DNA of 61,244 nucleotides from CAZPHU01 sp964586285 (GTDB lineage Bacteria > Fibrobacterota > Chitinivibrionia > Chitinivibrionales > CAYFVL01). Shown one piece after another: positions 26,000 through 35,057 of this stretch (the first letter of the stretch is position 1; each line of letters begins with the position of its first letter). The stretch is from assembly GCA_964586285.1 (NCBI GenBank), contig CAZPHU010000010.1:1-61244 (forward strand). Direction: 5' to 3'. The notes under the pieces are model-generated. The model was given only the letters and a program-made list of their open reading frames with translations, searched no databases and was not told where the DNA came from. The translations under genes and the position numbers were made by a program.

Positions 26000-27733
26000 T
26001 TATGCTAATTTCTTCTTTTTTCCTCTATCCAACAACCATTGTTGTATGATCCCTATACCGCTCTGAAAAGTCCAATACAATACTACACCGGAAGGAAAAT
26101 TGTTAAAGAAAACCAACATTATCATAGGCATTATATATATCATCGCCTTTTGGTTTGGATCCTTCATTGTTGCCTTATTCTGAAAATATGTCAATACCGC
26201 CATGACTATGGGCAACAAAGCTATATTACTCCCATACAAAGGTATGGAAATTGGCTCCAACGACACTAAAACCTCGGGACGCGATAAATCGTTTATCCAT
26301 GGAACCAGAATTGTTCCTGCTCCCCTTAATTCGATTGCTTTTCTTAGAACCACAAACAACGATATGAATATCGGCATTTGGAGGAACATAGGAAGACAAC
26401 CGGGGTTAAACGGATTTATTCCCTCTTCTCTATATAGCTCCATTACCTTCTCGTTCATTTTCTTTGGATCTTTTTTATATCTTTCCCTTATTTTATTTAT
26501 TTTTGGCTGAACATCTTTCATTTTCGCCATCGATTTCATGCTGCTTTGAGTCATTGGGTAAGTGATGATTTTTGATATCAATGTCAGAAGCAGTATTGCA
26601 ATACCATAGTCTTTTACCAGGTTATGCAGTGAAGTAAGAAGCCAAAGAATAAACTCGCATAAGGCAGGAAACCATAAATCTGCTCTTAAAAGCCATTTCC
26701 ATCCACCAAACATCACTCTGTTTAACCCAATGTCATACTCTTTGAGCTGACTCATTTTACTTGGGCCGATGTAAAACCAGTACCCCTCAGTATCTCCGTC
26801 TGCTATTCTTCTGCTTGCAAATCCATAATTAATACTACCATTTTCTTCTCCTACACTCTTTTCCTGATACGCTTGTATCGGCAAATCAACTGATCTTACC
26901 TGTTCGGCAATGAGTGCTACGATGAAGTACTTAGATGTAAGAGCCACCCACTTAAAATCACCTGTTCTTTCTTCAGTTCCGGGCTTTTTCCTGCTTATTC
27001 TCTCTATATCTCCACTTGCGTATACATGTATCTCTCTTTGATCATACCTGTCACTCTGAGCACCAAATGTCTCCTCACTCTCCTTTATTCCTCCTTCCCA
27101 TCCTACCGATACTCTCTTACCATCCAATCTTGGTGATTTTATTTCCATTCCTACCCGGTATTCTCGATTATGGAAAGTAAAAATTTTCTGAACTGTTCCC
27201 ACTTCGGCGTCTTTGCTTTCCAACACGACTTTCAAAGAATCTTTTGCGCCTAACCGTATCTTTTGGCCTTCTTTGGTTCCCTTTACATTGAATACTTTTC
27301 CATCGAAATCGACATTATTTATCTGTAGATTTCCTCCTCCTAATGAAGGATTCTCTATTATCTCTATGTATTGCCCTTTATCTTTATCCGTGTAGTATGT
27401 AAATTCTTTGGTACGAGCAGAAATTATTCTACCACCAAGCTTACTTATCCCCACAATCAGCTTATCCGTTTCAACCCATATTGTGTCAATATCCTCTTGT
27501 TTTTCTTTGGGCTCAACACTTTTTACCGTGTCTATTAGATCCTCTTTTTTTTCTTTGACAGCAGCCTTTTGGGTGTCTTCTTTCTTTTCTCTTTTTTCTT
27601 CAAATTGCTGCCTTTTTTGAGCTATTTCGGCAGGATGAGGCTTCTTTAGTATTGTGTTGTAGTAAAATTTGCTGTTGAAAAAAGCGATTGTTGCGATTAT
27701 CAGCAAAAATGCCAAAATCAAATTTTTATTCAC
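26000..27733 (-). CDS. yidC: Membrane protein insertase YidC
   Basis: Inserts and folds inner-membrane proteins, alone or with SecYEG. The 577 residues fit the Gram-negative form: an N-terminal membrane anchor (LILAFLLIIATIAFF), a charged linker, a large periplasmic beta domain (about 80-340) and five C-terminal membrane segments with GWKWLLRADLWFPAL, LTLISKIITYPMTQSSMKSMAKM, PGCLPMFLQMPIFISLF and a basic tail. The periplasmic domain itself indicates a diderm organism. The start is GTG; its GTGA overlaps the yidD stop by four bases, a sign of translational coupling. Confidence 0.97.
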   Translation of the reverse strand: MNKNLILAFLLIIATIAFFNSKFYYNTILKKPHPAEIAQKRQQFEEKREKKEDTQKAAVKEKKEDLIDTVKSVEPKEKQEDIDTIWVETDKLIVGISKLGGRIISARTKEFTYYTDKDKGQYIEIIENPSLGGGNLQINNVDFDGKVFNVKGTKEGQKIRLGAKDSLKVVLESKDAEVGTVQKIFTFHNREYRVGMEIKSPRLDGKRVSVGWEGGIKESEETFGAQSDRYDQREIHVYASGDIERISRKKPGTEERTGDFKWVALTSKYFIVALIAEQVRSVDLPIQAYQEKSVGEENGSINYGFASRRIADGDTEGYWFYIGPSKMSQLKEYDIGLNRVMFGGWKWLLRADLWFPALCEFILWLLTSLHNLVKDYGIAILLLTLISKIITYPMTQSSMKSMAKMKDVQPKINKIRERYKKDPKKMNEKVMELYREEGINPFNPGCLPMFLQMPIFISLFVVLRKAIELRGAGTILVPWINDLSRPEVLVSLEPISIPLYGSNIALLPIVMAVLTYFQNKATMKDPNQKAMIYIMPMIMLVFFNNFPSGVVLYWTFQSGIGIIQQWLLDRGKKKKLA

Positions 27734-27987
27734 TCTTTATCCTTCCTCATAGAAATAGTTGGAACAGGATCGTATCCTCCCCTATTCATAGGATTGCATT
27801 TAAGAATTCTCAATGTAACTAATATGAATGCTTTAAAAATAGGTAGCTTTTCAAAAGCATTATATGCATATTGGGAACATGTCGGATTAAACCTGCACAC
27901 TCCCCAGTTGATAGGAACTAATGCTTTATAGATCCATAGAAAGGACCAAATTATATATATCAGCAGTTTTTTAAGGATTCTCTCCAT
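27730..27987 (-). CDS. yidD: Membrane protein insertion efficiency factor YidD
   Basis: Small amphipathic inner-membrane protein that assists YidC-dependent insertion. The 85 residues include the family signature CRFNPTCSQYAYNAFEK and RILKCNPMNRGGYDPVP. It overlaps rnpA by 28 bases and yidC by four, in the standard rpmH-rnpA-yidD-yidC order. Confidence 0.96.
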   Translation of the reverse strand: MERILKKLLIYIIWSFLWIYKALVPINWGVCRFNPTCSQYAYNAFEKLPIFKAFILVTLRILKCNPMNRGGYDPVPTISMRKDKE

Positions 27988-28301
27988 GCCCGGTATGCTT
28001 CTTTGATTGCATGGAAATTTTCAAATTCATTTATTCTCGGTCTTATGAGGATATTATAATGAGGAGGGTTCTCTACTTTTACCGATCTGAAGACTTCACG
28101 AGAAATTCTTTTTATCCTGTTCCTCTTAACGGCGTTTCCATGCTTTCTTGAAACCAATACGGCCATCCTGTCATAAAGGTGATCGTTTTTTTCAAAAACC
28201 ACGGTGAATGCCTCGCATCGTTGTCTCTTTCCAGACCTGAGCAACGATGCGATTTCTTTCCGAGACCATATTCTTTTTTCTCGTGTCTTTTCTTGTTTCA
28301 A
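27960..28301 (-). CDS. rnpA: Ribonuclease P protein component
   Basis: Binds RNase P RNA and helps mature tRNA 5' ends. The 113 residues carry the basic helix RKHGNAVKRNRIKRISREVFR, which is the RNA-binding RNR signature, and the upstream LLRSGKRQRCEAFTVVF. The start is TTG at 28301, three bases after the rpmH stop; AGGGA lies very close to it, so translation probably depends on ribosomes finishing rpmH. No better in-frame start exists near the family's expected N-terminus. Confidence 0.95.
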   Translation of the reverse strand: MKQEKTREKRIWSRKEIASLLRSGKRQRCEAFTVVFEKNDHLYDRMAVLVSRKHGNAVKRNRIKRISREVFRSVKVENPPHYNILIRPRINEFENFHAIKEAYRAWRESLKNC

Positions 28302-28304
28302 TCC

Positions 28305-28448
28305 CTACTCATCAGAGACTGTCAGCCTCTTTCTTCCTTTAGCTCTTCTCCTCTTTAATACATCACGTCCCTGCTTTGTTGCCATGCGGCTTCTAAACCC
28401 GTGCTTGTTGGCTCTCTTTCTCTTAGACGGCTGAAAAGTTCTTTTCAT
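28305..28448 (-). CDS. rpmH: 50S ribosomal protein L34
   Basis: Read directly on the minus strand: ATG 28448, 47 residues, TAG at 28305-28307. The sequence begins MKRTFQPSKRKRANKHGFR, then SRMATKQGRDVLKRRRAKGRKRL, which is L34 throughout, followed by a short TVSDE tail. AAGGAG lies just upstream. It opens the rpmH-rnpA-yidD-yidC operon, has a strong promoter (28478-28507), and is divergent from dnaA. Confidence 0.98.
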   Translation of the reverse strand: MKRTFQPSKRKRANKHGFRSRMATKQGRDVLKRRRAKGRKRLTVSDE

Positions 28449-28477
28449 GGAATTCTCCTTTTATTGGCAAAGTAACA

Positions 28478-28507
28478 AATATGATTTTTTTACCGGCCAG
28501 ATGTCAA
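28478..28507 (-). promoter_or_regulatory. Sigma-70 promoter of rpmH
   Basis: On the minus strand a perfect TTGACA (28502-28507) is followed after 18 bases by CATATT (28478-28483), 30 bases upstream of the rpmH start. The 133-base rpmH-dnaA gap contains no DnaA box that I can see. Confidence 0.6.
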
Positions 28508-28581
28508 GAATTTTGATTTTTCTTTTTTCTTTATTTGCCTGTTGCCTTACCAAAACACACTGAGTTAGTTTTATCTTAATT

Positions 28582-29937
28582 ATGCAAAATTCAATATGGG
28601 AGCAAATGCTCCCAATTCTAAGCCGTTCTGTTGATCACCACCGTTTTGAGACGTGGTTTCGCCCACTTACTCCTGTCGAAACCAATGATTCTTCAAAACT
28701 TGTTCTTACTACTCCCAATCAGTTTATTTCTGATTTTCTCGATCAACATTACAGAAATATACTTCTGTCTACAGCCCGGCAGGTTAATCCTGAAATCACT
28801 GCCTTGGAGTTTACCGTTGGAACAGATCACTCATTCGAAAAACCTTCCACAGTTAAACCTGTAAAATTTTCACCACCATCTCCTCCCCCTTCTACTATGG
28901 GCCAAAAAAACCTCCGAATATCCCTCAATTCGCAGTATTCTTTCGACAGCTATGTCGTAGGCCCAGGAAATGAATTCGCAAAAAGCGTCTCTTTTGCTGT
29001 TGCCGAAGCACCAGGAAAGACCAAATTCAATCCCCTTCTTATATATGGAGGAGTAGGTCTAGGAAAGACACATCTTTTACACGCCATAGGAAACTATGTA
29101 AACGGAAATTATGACTCTTACCGTGTTACATGCATCACATCCGAAGAATTCTATTACCATTTTATTGAAGCTATTAAGAACAACAATACAAAGCCGTTTA
29201 CGGATATTTTCCGTGCATCGGATGTTCTACTTTTAGATGACGTTCAGTTCTTAGCTGGAAAAGAAAGCACTCAGGAAGAGTTCTTCTACATTTTTAATAC
29301 TCTCTACCAGAATGAAAAACAAATAGTTCTTACATCCGACCTCCCTCCCACTTCTATTAAAGGCTTGCAGGATCGTCTTGTCAGCAGGTTTCAGTGGGGT
29401 CTATGCGTAGATATTCAACCACCTAATCTTGAAACTCGCGTTGCCATATTAAAAAAGAAAGCCGAAAAAGACAATCTCAACCTTCCGGAGGAAGTTCTTT
29501 ATTTCATCGCAGAAAATGTCTCTTCTAATATCAGGGAGCTTGAGGGCATCATAATAAAACTTCTGGCATTTGCTTCTATTACAAACAGTGATATAGATAT
29601 AGATTTGGTGCGCAATGTCCTTAAGGATTCTTTTAAAAGAGAGAAAACCAGGGTGTCCATCGACGACATAATAGAAAAAGTTGCCTCTTATTACAATGTA
29701 CCTGTTAATAACATTCGAGAAAAGAATAGAAGAAAAGAGGTGGCCCACAGCCGCCAGGTTGCGATGTTCATTTCTAAAGCAATAACAAATCACTCTTTAA
29801 AGAGTATCGGCCTTCACTTTGGGGGGCGTGATCACAGTACCGTTATTCATGCTGTGAACCAAATTGAAAAACAGCAACTCAAAGATGATAGTTTGCGTCA
29901 GGATATCAATTATATTATTTCTCAACTTGAGTCTTAA
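28582..29937 (+). CDS. dnaA: Chromosomal replication initiator DnaA
   Basis: AAA+ protein that opens the origin. The 451 residues have all four domains: N-terminal interaction domain (WEQMLPILSR, FETWFRPL), a short linker (about 90-112, proline-rich), AAA+ with Walker A GGVGLGKTHLLHAIGN and Walker B LLLDDVQFLAGK, and the DNA-binding domain with the signature GGRDHSTVIHA. It is divergent from rpmH. DnaA boxes follow directly in the gap to dnaN. Confidence 0.98.
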   Translation: MQNSIWEQMLPILSRSVDHHRFETWFRPLTPVETNDSSKLVLTTPNQFISDFLDQHYRNILLSTARQVNPEITALEFTVGTDHSFEKPSTVKPVKFSPPSPPPSTMGQKNLRISLNSQYSFDSYVVGPGNEFAKSVSFAVAEAPGKTKFNPLLIYGGVGLGKTHLLHAIGNYVNGNYDSYRVTCITSEEFYYHFIEAIKNNNTKPFTDIFRASDVLLLDDVQFLAGKESTQEEFFYIFNTLYQNEKQIVLTSDLPPTSIKGLQDRLVSRFQWGLCVDIQPPNLETRVAILKKKAEKDNLNLPEEVLYFIAENVSSNIRELEGIIIKLLAFASITNSDIDIDLVRNVLKDSFKREKTRVSIDDIIEKVASYYNVPVNNIREKNRRKEVAHSRQVAMFISKAITNHSLKSIGLHFGGRDHSTVIHAVNQIEKQQLKDDSLRQDINYIISQLES

Positions 29938-30192
29938 CGTGTTCTTTGTTGACTATGTGTGGATAAGTAGGGAAAGTGTTCTTTTCAATGATATATCACC
30001 AACCTCCCTATCTCAATTCCATAAATTATCAACAGATTTTTTATAATAATATCAATAGGTTATGTGTTTCCTAACATGTATCCACATCTCTATTACAATA
30101 TCTCTTTTTTAAATATTTAGTTGATTTAATATCTTATTAGTGTGAATAAACAGAATCCTTCTTAAATAAACAACCAATTTGGGAGAGATACC
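29938..30192. other. Probable replication origin (oriC) between dnaA and dnaN
   Basis: This 255-base gap contains four DnaA-box-like nonamers: TGTGGATAA (29958-29966, minus, consensus), TTATCAACA (30026-30034), GTATCCACA (30078-30086, one mismatch) and TGTGAATAA (30141-30149, minus, one mismatch). A very AT-rich stretch at about 30095-30140 could be the unwinding element. The dnaA-dnaN gap is a common oriC position, and gene strands diverge around here. Confidence 0.75.
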
Positions 30193-31332
30193 ATGTCTCT
30201 TACGGTAGATAAAAGACTCTTTGCTGATTTACTGCAAAAAGCGTTCCCAATAGTTCCACAAAAAAGTTCTCTTCAGATTCTTTCAAACTTTCGTATTAGC
30301 TCTTTTGGAGACTCCTTAGAGGTAACCTCAACCGATCTCGACCATTCCATCCGTCTGAATTGTCCGGTTTCGGGAGACGGCAACTTCGATGTTACAGTTA
30401 ATGCTCGTAAAGTATTTGAAATAACCCGAGAGCTGCATGAAGGTGATTTGGAGTTGAACGTGGATGAAAATGTGCTTCTACTGAATAGCGGGGGATCTTT
30501 CTCCTGCAAAATTGCCGGAGCAGATACTCAGGACTTTCCTGCATTTCCCACTCTGGGTGAAACAAGAGAGTTTGATATTTCGATTTCCGTTCTCAGGGAT
30601 TTGGTCCAGAAAAGTTCTTTCGCCGTCTCAAAAGATGAAACCCGAGCATGCCTCTGTGGAGTACTGTGGGAAATTGAAAATACTCGAACGGGAATGGTTG
30701 CTACAGATGGACATCGTTTGGGCAGTACTTTCTATGATGGGGAATTCGATGTGGTTGAGAAAATTTCCTGCATTGTTTCCCCTAAAAGCCTCAATCATCT
30801 TATAAAAATCATACCTGCAGAGAATCCCGATGATCTGGTTCATGTATCACTGGGAGAGAAGTATATCCAGTTTTCATACGATACCATGACCTTGTGTTCA
30901 AAACTCATCGATGGTCCCTACCCTGATTATGAGAAAGTTATCCCAAAGAGTAATCCAAAGAAAGCAGTCATAGAAAATTCCCTGCTGCAGGAAGCTGTAA
31001 AGCGTGTTTCCGTTCTCTCGAGCCAGAAAACACATCTGGTAAAGTTCACTTTTGAAAATGATCAGCTGGAAATAACTGTATTGAATAGAGATATTGGTGG
31101 GGAAGCGAGGCAGATAATCCCTGTAGAATATGATGGTGAAAAACATTCTGTTGGTTTCAATGCGGCCTATTTATCAGAAATCCTATCCATAGCAAAGTCA
31201 CACCGTGTTCGAATAGAAATGAACACTCAGATAAGCGCGTGCCTTATTTTTCCTCTCCAGGAGGATGATGATCAAAGAAGAGGCGACGAATTGTTTTTGA
31301 TAATGCCTCTGCGTATCATGGATGAGATCTAA
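30193..31332 (+). CDS. dnaN: DNA polymerase III beta sliding clamp
   Basis: Ring-shaped processivity factor of the replicative polymerase. The 379 residues show the three-fold clamp pattern: LQKAFPIVPQKSSLQILSNFRI, TATDLDHSI-like TSTDLDHSIRLNCP, ATDGHRLGSTFYDG in the middle domain, and the C-terminal end FLIMPLRI, a variant of the usual MPMR. A GGGAG site lies eight bases before the ATG. It probably shares the dnaA transcript or has its own promoter in the origin gap. Confidence 0.97.
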   Translation: MSLTVDKRLFADLLQKAFPIVPQKSSLQILSNFRISSFGDSLEVTSTDLDHSIRLNCPVSGDGNFDVTVNARKVFEITRELHEGDLELNVDENVLLLNSGGSFSCKIAGADTQDFPAFPTLGETREFDISISVLRDLVQKSSFAVSKDETRACLCGVLWEIENTRTGMVATDGHRLGSTFYDGEFDVVEKISCIVSPKSLNHLIKIIPAENPDDLVHVSLGEKYIQFSYDTMTLCSKLIDGPYPDYEKVIPKSNPKKAVIENSLLQEAVKRVSVLSSQKTHLVKFTFENDQLEITVLNRDIGGEARQIIPVEYDGEKHSVGFNAAYLSEILSIAKSHRVRIEMNTQISACLIFPLQEDDDQRRGDELFLIMPLRIMDEI

Positions 31333-31728
31333 TCGTAATATTTTATCCAGGGCGACAGTTCTGGAAATTATTCCAAAGGTAGCAACGGTAGAGTTATTCT
31401 TGGAGTCTTTATGTTGTTAAAATCTCCGAGTTCGGATTAAAAATCCGAATTCGGAGCATAACTCTTCCCTTTCGATCATTTATAATTAATTATCATACAA
31501 TCAGTTATGCCTTCCAGTTCGTAATAGTTACTAATTAATCCAAAAAATGAATCGTCCCGTTATGGCGAATAGTTGGTCAACTCGAGCGAAGAGAATTTTT
31601 CCGGCCAGTGCTGCAACAAATGTTTTAAACAGAGTCTAACGTCGGCTTCTTTCTCGGAACTACCTGTATCATGTATTTTTCTTATTTCGATTCAAAAGAA
31701 CAAAGACGCTGAAAATTTACTGAAGAAT
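31333..31728. other. 396-base gene-free gap between dnaN and recF
   Basis: No convincing gene is seen. The recF frame stays open back to 31573, but that part does not resemble RecF. The only clear structure is a 33-base hairpin at 31424-31456. The gap is AT-rich around 31470-31550 and could hold the recF promoter. Confidence 0.6.
31424..31456. repeat. 33-base near-perfect inverted repeat
   Basis: Arms of 15 bases (CTCCGAGTTCGGATT and AATCCGAATTCGGAG) differ at one position, which would be a G-U pair in plus-strand RNA, and are separated by three bases (AAA). No T-tract follows, so an ordinary terminator is doubtful; a protein-binding dyad or an RNA processing hairpin are alternatives. Confidence 0.8.
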
Positions 31729-32829
31729 ATGTATCTCACAGAGCTGCACCTGAATGCTTTCCGCAATTATCCTACTTTGCACCTTTCATTTGAGAGCAAA
31801 GGGGCTTTTATTTTTGGAACAAACGGTACCGGAAAATCAAACCTTCTTGAGTCAATATTTCTTCTGGCTACGGGACGCTCACAAAGAAATGCTTCTAGAA
31901 AGGAAATGATTAACTCCTCAAGTAATGAGGCCTTTGTGGAGGGGCGATTTGTATCAATTTTGAATACCGCCGTGGACGTATCTTCGGTTGGTTTTGCCCG
32001 AGACGGAACAACGGTAATAAAGATAAATGGAGAAAAACTGCGAAGTTTTTCTGAATGGTTTCTAAAAAGTTCAGTGGTTTCGTTTGGTCCCGACGACATC
32101 ATGCTGGTTCTGGGACCTCCGTCTGAGCGTCGGCGATTCATGGATATGCTGCTTAGTCAGATAAGCGGGGAATATCTTGAGAATTTGATTCTTTATAAAA
32201 GACATGTTGTCGAAAGGAATAAACTGCTTTCGTCGGGCAGCAACGATTTGATTGCGCTGGATACATATGATGAGCGGCTTGCGCATTTTGGTTCAGCACT
32301 AATCATTCACCGGCTGAAGTTGTTTGAAAGGGTATCCCCACTGCTGTCTTGTTTTTATAGCGATTTAAGCCTTGATAGAGACAGCGGAAAAATTGTGTAT
32401 AAGCCTGCTTTTTCGGGTAATTATGGTAGTAAAGAAGAGTGGAAAAATGTATTTTATACTACGTTAAAAGAAAAGAGGAAACAAGACATATCTCTGGGTT
32501 TTTCCTCTATTGGTCCACATCGAGACGATTTTAGATGTTTGATCAACAACAGGTCTGCCAAATCGTGCGGATCGCAGGGACAATGCAGATCACTTGCACT
32601 AGCTCTTCGGTTGTGTTCGATGGCGTGTCTTGAAGAAATGAAAAAAGATGCCATGATCATTCTTGTAGATGATGCATTTTCAGAACTGGATGCCGATCGA
32701 ACTTCCCGCGTATATCCACTTATCAGGAACAAAGGGCAGGTATTTTTAACCAGTGTATCAAAAAAAGTGCCGTACAAGCATGAGTTACCGATTTTTGGAG
32801 TTGGAGAAAATACGGTAGTTTCTCTATGA
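31729..32829 (+). CDS. recF: DNA replication/repair protein RecF
   Basis: SMC-like ATPase that helps load RecA at single-strand gaps. From ATG 31729 it has 366 residues, the usual length, beginning MYLTELHLNAFRNYPTLHL. Walker A is GTNGTGKSN, the signature region reads GSQGQCRSLALALRL, and Walker B is ILVDDAFSELDADR. The 52 codons of open frame upstream are not RecF-like. Its stop overlaps the start of the next gene by four bases (ATGA). Confidence 0.95.
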   Translation: MYLTELHLNAFRNYPTLHLSFESKGAFIFGTNGTGKSNLLESIFLLATGRSQRNASRKEMINSSSNEAFVEGRFVSILNTAVDVSSVGFARDGTTVIKINGEKLRSFSEWFLKSSVVSFGPDDIMLVLGPPSERRRFMDMLLSQISGEYLENLILYKRHVVERNKLLSSGSNDLIALDTYDERLAHFGSALIIHRLKLFERVSPLLSCFYSDLSLDRDSGKIVYKPAFSGNYGSKEEWKNVFYTTLKEKRKQDISLGFSSIGPHRDDFRCLINNRSAKSCGSQGQCRSLALALRLCSMACLEEMKKDAMIILVDDAFSELDADRTSRVYPLIRNKGQVFLTSVSKKVPYKHELPIFGVGENTVVSL

Positions 32830-33119
32830 TGCACAAAAGAAAACCGCAACAGCTTGGCTCTATTCTCAACACTTTTTTGGCAGACCGAGGATATCTCACC
32901 GCGTGTAAAGAAGCAGAGGTGATACAAAAGTGGCCGGAAATTGTGGGAGAGCGTCTGGTGGATGTGTGTAAGTGCACTGATGTTCGGGATGGAATTGTTT
33001 ATGTGCGCGTCCCTTCAGCAGCCTGGCGTCAGGAAGTATCGTATTTAAAAAAACAGATCATGAATCAAATTAAAAGAATATGTCGCTGCAAAACAATAAG
33101 GGATATTGTTTTTTACTGA
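32826..33119 (+). CDS. dciA: DciA-like protein (DUF721), putative helicase loader
   Basis: DciA loads or activates the replicative helicase DnaB in most bacteria that lack DnaC/DnaI. The 97 residues match DUF721: LGSILNTFLADRGY, VIQKWPEIVGERLVDVCKC, and IVYVRVPSAAWRQEVSYLKKQIMNQI. It is coupled to recF by a four-base overlap and lies 18 bases before gyrB. The genomic position next to dnaA-dnaN-recF-gyrB fits a replication role. Confidence 0.88.
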   Translation: MMHKRKPQQLGSILNTFLADRGYLTACKEAEVIQKWPEIVGERLVDVCKCTDVRDGIVYVRVPSAAWRQEVSYLKKQIMNQIKRICRCKTIRDIVFY

Positions 33120-33137
33120 GACAAAAAGGATCGAAAT

Positions 33138-35057
33138 ATGAGTGACAAGATATATGGTGCCAAGAGTATAAAAACCCTTAAGGGGTTGGAAGCCGTACGT
33201 AAACGTCCTGCCATGTATATAGGCAGCACCAGCTCGTTGGGTCTTCATCACCTGGTATATGAGGTTGTGGATAACTCTATAGATGAGGCGCTTGCGGGCT
33301 ACTGTGACACTATTCAGGTTACAATTCATGAAGACGACAGTTTGAGTGTTCGCGACAACGGACGTGGAATACCGGTTGACTATCACGAAGAAGAGAAAAT
33401 GTCTGCCCTTCAGTTAGTGCTCACGACTCTTCATGCAGGGGGTAAATTCGACAATTCTACCTACAAGGTCTCCGGTGGTTTGCATGGTGTAGGTGTTTCG
33501 TGCGTAAATGCTCTATCCACCTATCTACGTGCAGAGGTTTATAGGGATGGAAAGATTTATACCATGGAATTTAATCGAGGAAAGCCTCGATCGGATATAC
33601 AGGTGATTGGAGACACCAGTGATCGTGGAACACTTATTAAGTTTGTACCCGATCCGGACATTTTTGAAACAATCGAATTTAGCTTCGATACTTTATCCAA
33701 ACGTCTTCGTGAACTGGCGTTTTTGAATAAAGGGATAAAAATTCAAATAAAAGATGAGCGATCCGAAAATAAGTATCACGAATTTTGTTATCCCGGCGGT
33801 CTTGTTTCTTTCGTTCAGTTTCTTGACGAAAACAGGACACCGCTTCACCCCGAGCCAATCTATTTGCATCACGCAGGAGATCAAATGGAGGTAGAAATTG
33901 CTCTTCAGTATAACGACTCCTATGCTGAAAACCTTTTTTCCTTCGCCAACAACATCAACACTATCGACGGTGGAACACATTTATCAGGGTTCAAAAGGGG
34001 ATTGACCAGAACGCTAAATAATTACATCGTTTCCAACAATCTGTTGAAGAACAACAAAGTTGAACTTAAGGGCGAAGATTTTAGAGAAGGTCTTACAGCG
34101 GTAATAAGTGTGAAACTGTCTGATCCACAATTTGAGGGGCAGACGAAAAACAAATTGGGTAATTCCTATGTAAGCAGTATTGTGGAAGGGTACCTAAACG
34201 AGAAGCTTGCCGTTTTTCTCGAAGAAAATCCTGCGGTAGGTAAAAAAATAGCCGAAAAATGTTTGAATTCAGCTATAGCCCGAGATGCGGCTCGCAGAGC
34301 CCGCCAGTTGGCTCGCCGAAAAAACGTTCTTGACGGGGGCGGGCTTCCAGGAAAGCTTGCCGACTGTAGTGAAAGAAATCCCGAGAAATGTGAATTATTT
34401 ATCGTTGAGGGAGACAGTGCCGGCGGCAGTGCTAAAATGGGACGCGATCGAAACTTTCAGGCAATTTTGCCTCTTAAGGGTAAAATTCTCAATGTGGAAA
34501 AAGCCCGTATAGACAGGGTTCTTTCCCATGAAGAAATTCAATACATGATTCAGGCATTCGGAGCCGGTTTCGGCTCTCTGGAAGATGAAGATGGTTTTAA
34601 CCTGGAAAAACTTCGTTACGGAAAAATTATTATAATGACAGATGCCGATGTTGACGGATCTCACATTAGAACTTTACTTCTAACCTTTCTTTTCCGTCAC
34701 ATGCCCTCTCTTATTGAAAATGGTCATGTGTTCATTGCTCAGCCGCCGTTATATAAGATGAAATCGGGCAAGGAAGAGCGCTATCTTTTCACTGATGAGC
34801 AAAAAGAGGCAGTATTGCAAGAGTGGAAGGGAAGAAAAAACATCACTATTCAGAGATATAAAGGTCTTGGAGAGATGAATCCCGATCAGTTGGCTGAAAC
34901 AACGATGAATCCTGATACGCGCAAACTATTGAAGGTTCGTCTAGAGGATATTGTTGAGGCGGACAGAATTTTTACCATGCTTATGGGTGAAGAGGTCGAG
35001 CCGAGAAGAAAATTCATAGAGGCAAATGCGACAAAAGTGGAAAATTTGGATATCTAA
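33138..35057 (+). CDS. gyrB: DNA gyrase subunit B
   Basis: ATPase subunit of gyrase, which introduces negative supercoils. The 639 residues contain the GHKL ATP site (EVVDNSIDEALAG, DNGRGIPVDYH, GGLHGVGVSCVNALS), the transducer region, and the TOPRIM domain with EGDSAGGSAKMGRDR, PLKGKILNVEKA and DADVDGSHIRTLLL. The C-terminal RYKGLGEMNPDQLAETTMNP is intact. Length is that of the short, insert-free form. TAATG joins its stop to the surE start, giving tight coupling. Confidence 0.98.
   Translation: MSDKIYGAKSIKTLKGLEAVRKRPAMYIGSTSSLGLHHLVYEVVDNSIDEALAGYCDTIQVTIHEDDSLSVRDNGRGIPVDYHEEEKMSALQLVLTTLHAGGKFDNSTYKVSGGLHGVGVSCVNALSTYLRAEVYRDGKIYTMEFNRGKPRSDIQVIGDTSDRGTLIKFVPDPDIFETIEFSFDTLSKRLRELAFLNKGIKIQIKDERSENKYHEFCYPGGLVSFVQFLDENRTPLHPEPIYLHHAGDQMEVEIALQYNDSYAENLFSFANNINTIDGGTHLSGFKRGLTRTLNNYIVSNNLLKNNKVELKGEDFREGLTAVISVKLSDPQFEGQTKNKLGNSYVSSIVEGYLNEKLAVFLEENPAVGKKIAEKCLNSAIARDAARRARQLARRKNVLDGGGLPGKLADCSERNPEKCELFIVEGDSAGGSAKMGRDRNFQAILPLKGKILNVEKARIDRVLSHEEIQYMIQAFGAGFGSLEDEDGFNLEKLRYGKIIIMTDADVDGSHIRTLLLTFLFRHMPSLIENGHVFIAQPPLYKMKSGKEERYLFTDEQKEAVLQEWKGRKNITIQRYKGLGEMNPDQLAETTMNPDTRKLLKVRLEDIVEADRIFTMLMGEEVEPRRKFIEANATKVENLDI

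Noticed and set aside
28449..28581. oriC in the rpmH-dnaA gap
   Set aside because: No DnaA box is seen in these 133 bases; the dnaA-dnaN gap has four.
31573..31728. 52-codon N-terminal extension of recF
   Set aside because: RecF families start at the equivalent of ATG 31729; the upstream part has no family resemblance.
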